DNA of 6,880 bases from Endomicrobium sp. (GTDB lineage: Bacteria > Elusimicrobiota > Endomicrobiia > Endomicrobiales > Endomicrobiaceae): NCBI GenBank assembly GCA_031273645.1, contig JAISRM010000111.1, positions 1 through 6,880 of the forward strand, read 5' to 3'. Positions 1 through 4,345 of the stretch are shown here, piece after piece (position 1 is the first letter of the stretch; the number at the start of each line of letters is the position of its first letter). The translations under genes were made by a program, and so were the position numbers. The notes beneath the pieces are model-generated. The model was given only the letters and a program-made list of their open reading frames with translations, ran no database searches and had not been told where the DNA came from.

Positions 1-35
1 TAAAGACGCAAGGTAAGAAGAATTTTTTAGCAAAA

Positions 36-66
36 ATGGATTCCCGCTTTCGCGGGAATGACAAAC
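36..66 (+). repeat. Short dRS3-like palindrome, GC-stem type, copy 1
   Basis: The core at 40-59 is ATTCCC-GCTTTCGC-GGGAAT, a perfect stem of ATTCCCGC against GCGGGAAT with a TTTC loop. It is flanked by ATGG on the left and GACAAAC on the right. The whole 31-bp module is repeated exactly at 588-618. Confidence 0.9.
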
Positions 67-103
67 TAAAAACGAGATGTAAGAAGAATTTTTTAGTAAA
101 AGG

Positions 104-172
104 GGATTCCCACCCGATAAAAACATTCGGGCGCAGGCTGCTTAGGAAGAACAAATATAAAAAACGCGGGAT
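104..172 (+). repeat. Expanded-loop palindromic repeat, copy 1 (right end degenerate)
   Basis: It begins GGATTCCCACCCG and ends CGCGGGAT. Positions 104-170 are identical to 336-402. The closing arm has decayed here to GGGATAGG instead of GGGAATGACA. Inside are a CCCGA/TCGGG hairpin and a GCAG-G-CTGC mini-dyad. Confidence 0.85.
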
Positions 173-195
173 AGGCTTCGACTGTTTTATGGAAC

Positions 196-210
196 ACAGA
201 CGAAGTCTGT
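196..210. repeat. GAA-loop mini-hairpin
   Basis: ACAGAC-GAA-GTCTGT is a perfect 6-bp stem with a three-base loop, placed just after expanded-loop copy 1. The equivalent place after copy 2 (about 436-450, ACAGATAGTGTCAG) is a decayed version. Related GAA-loop hairpins with a different arm lie at 756-770 and 829-841. Confidence 0.75.
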
Positions 211-236
211 TTAGTCAATCGTTTTTTCAAGGTCTA

Positions 237-263
237 TCATTCCCATGAAAATGGGAATCCATG
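237..263 (-). repeat. Short dRS3-like palindrome, AT-stem type, copy 1
   Basis: The core at 239-258 is ATTCCC-ATGAAAAT-GGGAAT, an 8-bp stem with a GAAA loop. Its flanks (TCATTCCC on the left, GGGAATCCATG on the right) are the reverse complement of the flanks of the GC-stem modules, so it lies in the opposite orientation. It begins a stretch of roughly 105 bp (237-343) repeated with few changes at 492-597. Confidence 0.9.
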
Positions 264-333
264 TTTAATATTAATATAGTTTCTAACATTATTTCTTTTA
301 AAAACGAGATGTAAAAATAATTTTTTAGCAAAC

Positions 334-410
334 ATGGATTCCCACCCGATAAAAACATTCGGGCGCAGGCTGCTTAGGAAGAACAAATATAAAAAACGCG
401 GGAATGACAA
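334..410 (+). repeat. Expanded-loop palindromic repeat, copy 2 (complete)
   Basis: ATTCCC (338-343) and GGGAAT (400-405) flank a 56-base loop; outer flanks are ATGG and GACA as in the short GC-stem module. The loop holds CCCGA-N9-TCGGG and GCAG-G-CTGC. Over about 80 bp it differs from copy 3 by one base before the unit ends (T at 375, A at 695). Confidence 0.9.
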
Positions 411-412
411 AC

Positions 413-425
413 CAGACTGGGTCTG
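413..425. repeat. Mini-hairpin with TGG loop
   Basis: CAGAC-TGG-GTCTG is a 5-bp stem directly downstream of expanded-loop copy 2. The homologous place after copy 3 (733-745) has the same stem with a TGC loop. Confidence 0.6.
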
Positions 426-489
426 TTTTATGGAATACAGATAGTGTCAGTTTTATCAATCGTTTTTCAATGTTTGTTTTGTTTGTGTC

Positions 490-517
490 TGTCATTCCCA
501 TGAAAATGGGAATCCAT
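490..517 (-). repeat. Short dRS3-like palindrome, AT-stem type, copy 2
   Basis: The core at 494-513 is ATTCCC-ATGAAAAT-GGGAAT, flanked by TGTC and CCAT. With the complete expanded-loop copy at 334-410 it forms a large inverted arrangement: ATGGATTCCC at 334 mirrors GGGAATCCAT at 508-517, and GGGAATGACA at 400-409 mirrors TGTCATTCCC at 490-499. Confidence 0.9.
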
Positions 518-587
518 TTTTAATATTAATAATTTTCTAACATTATTTCTTTTAAAAACGAGATGTAAAAATAATTTTTTAGTAAAC

Positions 588-618
588 ATGGATTCCCGCT
601 TTCGCGGGAATGACAAAC
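588..618 (+). repeat. Short dRS3-like palindrome, GC-stem type, copy 2
   Basis: The core at 592-611 is ATTCCC-GCTTTCGC-GGGAAT. The module is identical over 31 bp to 36-66, including the ATGG and GACAAAC flanks. It is followed at once by another linker (620-655) and expanded-loop copy 3, the same order as at 36-172. Confidence 0.9.
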
Positions 619-653
619 TAAAAACGCAATGTAAAAATAATTTTTTAGTAAAC

Positions 654-730
654 ATGGATTCCCACCCGATAAAAACATTCGGGCGCAGGCTGCTAAGGAA
701 GAACAAATATAAAAAACGCGGGAATGACAA
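654..730 (+). repeat. Expanded-loop palindromic repeat, copy 3 (complete)
   Basis: ATTCCC (658-663) and GGGAAT (720-725) enclose a 56-base loop, as in copy 2, exactly 320 bp downstream of it. Near-identity (A instead of T at 695) points to recent duplication or ongoing homogenisation. Confidence 0.9.
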
Positions 731-732
731 AC

Positions 733-786
733 CAGACTGCGTCTGTTTGTATAAAACAGCCGAAGGCTGTAAACAGACTTTGTCTG
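733..786. repeat. Cluster of nested and mutually exclusive hairpins
   Basis: Three stems are visible. CAGAC (733-737) pairs with GTCTG (741-745) around TGC. ACAGCC (756-761) pairs with GGCTGT (765-770) around GAA. CAGAC (774-778) pairs with GTCTG (782-786) around TTT. In addition GTCTGTTT (741-748) is the exact reverse complement of AAACAGAC (771-778), giving an 8-bp outer stem around the GAA hairpin that would compete with the two flanking hairpins. Whether any of this forms in DNA or RNA is inference. Confidence 0.7.
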
Positions 787-807
787 ACAGAATTTTTTAG
801 CAAACGT

Positions 808-843
808 GGATTCCCACCCGTATAAAAACAGCCGAAGGCTGCA
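808..843 (+). repeat. Truncated expanded-loop repeat, copy 4
   Basis: It starts GGATTCCCACCCG like the other copies, then runs through TATAAAAACAGCC-GAA-GGCTGC and stops without a closing GGGAAT arm. The hairpin CAGCC-GAA-GGCTG (829-841) repeats that at 757-769 and is likewise preceded by a TATAAAA stretch. This marks the right edge of the array. Confidence 0.75.
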
Positions 844-924
844 AGTTTTAAAAATCAGTTAACCGCTTTGCCGCGCGGATGTTCATTTAAAATTTTGCAA
901 ATACAAAAATACAAGAGATATCCG

Positions 925-936
925 CAACAATTGTTG
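925..936. promoter_or_regulatory. Perfect 12-bp palindrome, possible operator
   Basis: CAACAATTGTTG is fully self-complementary and sits about 55 bp upstream of the HAD phosphatase start, overlapping the -35 part of the promoter candidate. It could be a dimeric regulator site, but a 12-bp A/T-rich palindrome can also arise by chance. Confidence 0.25.
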
Positions 937-961
937 TTTTCGGGCTTTCCGGCCTTATTAA
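934..961 (+). promoter_or_regulatory. Weak sigma-70 promoter candidate
   Basis: TTGTTT (934-939), 16 bp, then TATTAA (956-961): four of six matches in each box. The position suits a start about 20 nt before the ATG at 989. The match is poor and rests only on sequence resemblance. Confidence 0.22.
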
Positions 962-988
962 ACTCAAGTCTATTAAAAAGGTTTTTAA

Positions 989-1630
989 ATGTACGATTTT
1001 GTTATTTTTGATCTTGACGGAACGCTTGTAGATTCCCAAAGAGATATAACGTCGGCTGTTAACAGCGTAAGAAAAGAATTTAATTTTGCTCCTCTTTCTA
1101 TAGGGCAGGTGCGATCTTTTTTAGGAAGCGGCATAAAATCTCTTATTGAAAGATCTGTTCCCTGCGGAAACGGAAAAGTCTGCGCCGACGACGCAGTTGA
1201 AAGGTTTAAGTTTTATTATGCAAAATGTCTGACGGACACCACAAAGGCTTACGGCGGCATTACGGAAATGTTGGACGATTTGAAAGACGTTAAAAAAGCC
1301 GTTCTTTCAAATAAAACGGAAATTTTTTCACGCGAAATTTTAGAGAGGCTCGGTATTTTAAAATATTTTTCATATGTTTGGGGCGGCGATACCATCGGGG
1401 TAAAAAAGCCCGATCCCCAGCCAATACTTGATTTAGTAAAAAATTCCGGAATCAGCGCCGCTAAAACTATAATGATAGGCGACAGCGCCAACGATTTTAA
1501 GGCTGCAAAATCTGCCGGCGTAGCGTGCGCGGCAGTAATGTACGGGTATTCTACCGCCGGACAAATTGCCGAATTTAAGCCTGATTTTTTAATACAAAAA
1601 CCGTCGGAAATAGCGCAGATAGTTTTATAA
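989..1630 (+). CDS. HAD-superfamily hydrolase, phosphoglycolate phosphatase-like
   Basis: A 213-residue cytoplasmic phosphatase of the haloacid dehalogenase superfamily. All four HAD motifs are visible: motif I DLDGT with nucleophile D8 and acid D10, motif II LSNK with S107, motif III KKPDPQP with K140, and motif IV GDSAND with D165 and D169. Residues from about 15 to 85 form the helical cap of subfamily I, and YGG (88-90) precedes the return to the Rossmann core. Length and the motif III/IV wording fit phosphoglycolate phosphatases (2-phosphoglycolate to glycolate), but related members are pyrophosphatases or sugar phosphatases, so the substrate is open. The ATG at 989 places motif I at the normal distance from the N-terminus; AAGG at 978-981 is a modest ribosome binding site. 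A 109-bp gap precedes the next gene, with no clear terminator, so co-transcription is possible but the function looks unrelated. Confidence 0.88.
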   Translation: MYDFVIFDLDGTLVDSQRDITSAVNSVRKEFNFAPLSIGQVRSFLGSGIKSLIERSVPCGNGKVCADDAVERFKFYYAKCLTDTTKAYGGITEMLDDLKDVKKAVLSNKTEIFSREILERLGILKYFSYVWGGDTIGVKKPDPQPILDLVKNSGISAAKTIMIGDSANDFKAAKSAGVACAAVMYGYSTAGQIAEFKPDFLIQKPSEIAQIVL

Positions 1631-1713
1631 AGAAGATTATATGCGCAGTTTTAAAAGTTTTGCGGGAGCTTCTTTTAACGCCGCGCCTGCAGATATTTAA
1701 CTTTTCCGCTTTT

Positions 1714-1729
1714 TTTAAGGCTTCTTAAA
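1714..1729. promoter_or_regulatory. Dyad abutting a ribosome binding site
   Basis: TTTAAG-GCTT-CTTAAA is a perfect 6-bp stem with a four-base loop, ending one base before the GGGGGA (1731-1736) that serves the ATG at 1740. An A/T-rich stem of this size is weak, and no regulatory role can be claimed from sequence alone. Confidence 0.25.
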
Positions 1730-1739
1730 CGGGGGACGA

Positions 1740-2240
1740 ATGTTTTTGATAAAAATGTTAAAAAGCGTATTGGCGGTTTTAAACACAGACGCGTCGCCTT
1801 ATTGCATAGCTTGCGGAGCCGTTATCGGAATTTTTTTCGGCTTGATTCCCGGCTTTGTCCCAAAACTTATAATTTTTTTATTTATAATGATATTAAGGGT
1901 GAATATAGGCTCGGCTTTTGCCTGCGCGGCTTTTTTTGCGGCAGCCGGCCTTATAATTGACCCGCTTGCAGATAAAATAGGCTATTTTATATTAAATGCG
2001 CAAGCATTGATTCCTTTATGGACTTTTCTTTATAATTTGCCGGTTGTTCCTTTTAGCAAATTTTACAATACCGTCGTAATGGGAAATTTCGCGCTTTCAA
2101 TTTTATTTTGCGCGCCGGTATTTTTTGCGGCTATAAAATTTACGCGCTATTACAGGGCAAATCTTAGGCAAAAGGTTTTAAAATGGCGCATAATGAAATT
2201 GCTTACGGCAGGCTCTTTGTCGGCTAAATTTATTAAATAA
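1740..2240 (+). CDS. TIGR03546-like small integral membrane protein, function unknown
   Basis: A 166-residue, very hydrophobic protein that I recognise as the TIGR03546 family, usually found beside a TIGR03545 gene, as here. It resembles DUF2062-type membrane proteins in its opening glycine-rich helix region (GAVIGIFFGLIPGF, residues 26-39). Hydrophobic stretches at about 22-53 (one or two helices), 57-77, 84-100 and 113-134 suggest four to five membrane passes. The C-terminus (135-166) is basic (RYYRANLRQKVLKWR) and is probably cytoplasmic. Conserved-looking prolines and the acid pair in IDPLADKIG (73-81) are typical of the family's middle. GGGGGA lies three bases before the ATG at 1740, rather close; a second in-frame ATG at 1755 has no better signal. 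It is followed after 77 bp by its partner gene. No activity is known to me, and I assign none. Confidence 0.8.
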   Translation: MFLIKMLKSVLAVLNTDASPYCIACGAVIGIFFGLIPGFVPKLIIFLFIMILRVNIGSAFACAAFFAAAGLIIDPLADKIGYFILNAQALIPLWTFLYNLPVVPFSKFYNTVVMGNFALSILFCAPVFFAAIKFTRYYRANLRQKVLKWRIMKLLTAGSLSAKFIK

Positions 2241-2317
2241 TGCGCCGCTTTACAAAGGTTTGTTTTAACCGTTTTTATTATTAATTATTGTTTTTTGCCT
2301 GCGCAACCGGAGAGAAA

Positions 2318-4222
2318 ATGAAAATCTTTAGAACCGCTTTTTTGATTCCGCTTCTGATAATTTTAACTTTAATTTTTGTTTTTATAATTTTTTATCTTGA
2401 CGTTTATCTTAAAAAAGTTTTTATTTCAGCCGGCGAATCGGTTTTTGGCGCAAAAGTTGAAATAGCAAATGTAAAGACGTCGTTTAAAAATTTTACGGTT
2501 AACGTTAACGTTTTAAAAATAGGCGATAAAGATGAAGAATTTAAAAATCTCGTCGATATAGACAATATAAATTTTAAAGTCCGTTTTATTCCTCTTTTGT
2601 CAAAAAAAGTGATAATAGACAATATGAGCGTTGAAGGCATAAAGTGGGCGACTGCAAGAAAAACTTCTGCAAAACTGCCTCCCAAAAAACAGAAAAAAGA
2701 AAAAGACGACGGAAAGCCTTCGTTTGCGCAAAAAGCCATGTCGCAGTTAAAAGAGCAGTCGGTCAAAGAGTTTAATTCTTTTCCAAGCGTTGCGGAATTT
2801 AACAAAATTCAGGCGCAGATAAAAGATTTTTCTCCTCAGAGCGTAATCGACATGACGGGCATACAGTCTGTGTCAAAAGTGCAAAATTATTACGTTGAGC
2901 TTACCGGCAAATACGATTCTTACGCAAAAAGCATTAACGATCATGACGTAAAAAAACTCGTTGAAGAAGTTTCCGCTTTAGCCGATAAAATTTCAAAAAT
3001 AAGCGTTAAAACTCCTGCCGATATTAAAATTCTTGCAAAAACGCTATCAGAAATTAAAGATGAAAAAAAGCGGCTGGAAGAAACTTACGGCGAGTTGAAA
3101 AATATAAAAGACTCTCTGCTTAAAGACGCCAAAGGATCAAAAAACGCTTTCAAAGACATAAACTCTGTAATAAGCGGCGACGTCGATAATATCTCTTCCA
3201 AACTCTCTATTCCGTCGCTTGATTTTAAAAACGTAAGCAGAATGCTTTTTGGCGGACTATGGGTTTCCCGAGCAGATAAAGTATTTCATTATTTAAATAT
3301 TATAAGAAAATATATGCCCGAAAAATCTAAAGAAGAGAAAAAGAGCCTTCAGGAAAAGGAAAGAATTAAAGGCCGCGACATTTCATATCCTTTAAAATCC
3401 GTTCTTCCCTCGATTCTTATTGTAAACGTTTCAATTTCCGGAACTTCAGGCGGCGAAGGAAAAACAGGCGTTCCCGTGTCTTTTAAGGGCAGAGCCGGAA
3501 ATATTTCAACAGATCAAAATTATATGGGAAAACCCGCGGCGTTTGACATAGAAGGAAGCGATCCGCTTCAAACTATGAAAGTGTCCGGTTCTTTTGATCG
3601 TTTGACGGATACTGCAAAAGATACGATTTCTTTTGAAATAGACGGCATAAATGCCAAACGTTTAGGAATACCGCAAACCGACTACACTCCTTCTTTTGAC
3701 AATGCAAAAGCTTCTTTCAGCGCGGATTTTAGCCTTGCGGGCTCCGATTTTATTTCTAATGTCGGCATAAAAATAACGTCAGTAACTTATAATGCGGAAA
3801 ATAAAAATTTTGACGATATAGATAAGAAAATATCAAAGCATTTGGTTTCTTTGTGGGAAGGAATAAATTCGGTTAACGTAAAAGCGGGAATTTCAATTAC
3901 GCAAAACTCCGGCGAGTCTTTTTCTTTTTCTTCCGACATAGACAAACTGTTATCTGCAAAATTTTCGGCTATATTAAACTCGGCTGTCGGAGACGTTAAA
4001 GTTAAAATACGACAGGAAGTAACTCACTATGTCGAAAGCCAAAAGAAAGTTTTGCAGGGCGAATCAGACAAATACGCCGCAAACCTTCAAAAAGAACTCG
4101 ATTTAAAGCTGTCGGAGCTTGCCAAGCAAAACAACGTTTTAAAAAAATTGATAGAAAAAAAAGAAAAAGAACTTAAACTCTCGTCCGTGTCGTCGCTTTC
4201 GTCTCTATTTCCTCCGAAATAA
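2318..4222 (+). CDS. TIGR03545-like AsmA-like membrane-anchored coiled-coil protein, function unknown
   Basis: A 634-residue protein matching my memory of family TIGR03545, an uncharacterised family of outer-membrane bacteria, paired here with the TIGR03546 gene just upstream. An N-terminal anchor spans residues 7-27, with K2 and R5 before it, so most of the chain should lie in the periplasm. Residues 35-110 read like the start of an AsmA/TamB-type domain (FGAKVEIANVKTSF, then VDIDNINFKV and VIIDNMSVEGI). A lysine-rich linker (115-133) follows. Residues 140-350 are mostly charged helix, likely coiled coil, and 360-550 are beta-rich repeats resembling AsmA strands. A C-terminal coiled coil runs over about 560-622. 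The ATG at 2318 is preferred because GGAG (2309-2312) lies five bases upstream; a TTG at 2288 would add ten residues in front of the anchor without a ribosome binding site. A role in envelope lipid or protein traffic is only an analogy to AsmA proteins. Confidence 0.82.
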   Translation: MKIFRTAFLIPLLIILTLIFVFIIFYLDVYLKKVFISAGESVFGAKVEIANVKTSFKNFTVNVNVLKIGDKDEEFKNLVDIDNINFKVRFIPLLSKKVIIDNMSVEGIKWATARKTSAKLPPKKQKKEKDDGKPSFAQKAMSQLKEQSVKEFNSFPSVAEFNKIQAQIKDFSPQSVIDMTGIQSVSKVQNYYVELTGKYDSYAKSINDHDVKKLVEEVSALADKISKISVKTPADIKILAKTLSEIKDEKKRLEETYGELKNIKDSLLKDAKGSKNAFKDINSVISGDVDNISSKLSIPSLDFKNVSRMLFGGLWVSRADKVFHYLNIIRKYMPEKSKEEKKSLQEKERIKGRDISYPLKSVLPSILIVNVSISGTSGGEGKTGVPVSFKGRAGNISTDQNYMGKPAAFDIEGSDPLQTMKVSGSFDRLTDTAKDTISFEIDGINAKRLGIPQTDYTPSFDNAKASFSADFSLAGSDFISNVGIKITSVTYNAENKNFDDIDKKISKHLVSLWEGINSVNVKAGISITQNSGESFSFSSDIDKLLSAKFSAILNSAVGDVKVKIRQEVTHYVESQKKVLQGESDKYAANLQKELDLKLSELAKQNNVLKKLIEKKEKELKLSSVSSLSSLFPPK

Positions 4223-4309
4223 AAATAATACGCGCTTATTGCTTAACTTCTTTGCAAATTTATTCTTTTCTTTGATCTTCCTTTTATTTTCGCAAATACT
4301 GCGGGATAC
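4223..4309. other. Intergenic gap before the copper operon
   Basis: Eighty-seven A/T-rich bases separate the AsmA-like gene from the copA promoter. The only dyad seen after the stop is a weak AATAA-N7-TTATT without a following T-run, so no rho-independent terminator can be called. CTGCGGGATACT at 4299-4310 is a near copy of CTGCGGGGTATT at 4319-4330. Confidence 0.5.
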
Positions 4310-4338
4310 TTGACACCCCTGCGGGGTATTGCTATAAT
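4310..4338 (+). promoter_or_regulatory. Consensus sigma-70 promoter of copA
   Basis: TTGACA (4310-4315), a 17-bp spacer and TATAAT (4333-4338) match the bacterial housekeeping consensus in all 12 box positions with ideal spacing. The expected transcription start, about seven bases past the -10 box, is 4345-4346, the first base of the copA ATG. No Shine-Dalgarno sequence lies between the -10 box and that ATG, so the message is predicted to be leaderless or nearly so. Such a strong promoter would need repression when copper is low, which fits the dyad in its spacer. Confidence 0.85.
4315..4327. promoter_or_regulatory. CsoR-like copper operator in the copA promoter spacer
   Basis: ACCCC-TGC-GGGGT is a perfect 5-bp dyad lying between the -35 and -10 boxes. 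C/G-tract dyads of the form ACCC(C)-spacer-GGGGT(A) are characteristic of operators bound by CsoR-family copper sensors, which leave DNA when they bind Cu+. Location inside a copper-efflux promoter supports the reading. A second, imperfect copy of the right half (CTGCGGGATACT, 4299-4310) sits exactly 20 bp upstream. No CsoR gene is in the window, so the regulator's identity is inference. Confidence 0.6.
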
Positions 4339-4345
4339 TTTACCC

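Larger units (their letters stand above)
1..843. repeat. Composite array of dRS3-like palindromic intergenic repeats
   Basis: This gene-free block is a mosaic of a few repeated modules. A linker of about 35 bp (AAAAACGAGATGTAA, then roughly AATAATTTTTTAG and CAAAC/TAAAC) recurs at about 4, 68, 300, 554 and 620, with a fragment at 791. Each copy leads straight into GGATTCCC. The palindromic modules that follow are short GC-stem dyads (36-66, 588-618), expanded-loop dyads (104-172, 334-410, 654-730, truncated 808-843) and AT-stem dyads in the opposite orientation (237-263, 490-517). Translations of the short dyads give peptides such as MDSRFRGNDK, typical of spurious ORFs called over this repeat class in many genomes. 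The ATTCCC-N8-GGGAAT core matches the known neisserial dRS3 layout; homology beyond that core is inference. No transposase is present, so the elements are non-autonomous or relics. Confidence 0.9.
844..988. other. Intergenic leader without repeats
   Basis: No reading frame or RNA gene is evident in this A/T-rich stretch between the repeat array and the first gene. It contains the 12-bp palindrome at 925-936, a weak promoter candidate at 934-961 and an AAGG at 978-981 that could serve as ribosome binding site for the ATG at 989. Confidence 0.6.

Noticed and set aside
36..248. 70-codon + frame starting MDSRFRGNDK
   Set aside because: It runs through the palindromic repeats, and its near twin at 588-800 does the same; no ribosome binding site and the typical peptide of repeat-derived spurious ORFs.
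467..730. 87-codon - strand frame with SFPRKRES motif
   Set aside because: It lies wholly in the repeat array; the peptide is the reverse reading of the same ATTCCC/GGGAAT repeats.
1..843. CRISPR array
   Set aside because: The repeats are palindromic modules of unequal length and orientation with repetitive spacing DNA rather than uniform repeats separated by unique spacers; no cas genes nearby.
1641..1700. Possible 19-residue peptide (MRSFKSFAGASFNAAPADI)
   Set aside because: No convincing ribosome binding site and nothing to separate it from a chance frame in the intergenic gap.
2257..2280. GGTT-N6-AACC followed by a T-rich run as a terminator after the 166-residue gene
   Set aside because: Four-base stem is too weak, and the next gene follows closely.
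2404..2805. 133-codon - strand frame inside the AsmA-like gene
   Set aside because: Composition mirrors the lysine-rich coding strand; no start signal or family resemblance.
4310..4338. MerR/CueR-type copper-activated promoter
   Set aside because: MerR-family promoters have 19-20 bp spacers; this one is the standard 17 bp and the dyad has C/G tracts of the CsoR kind.
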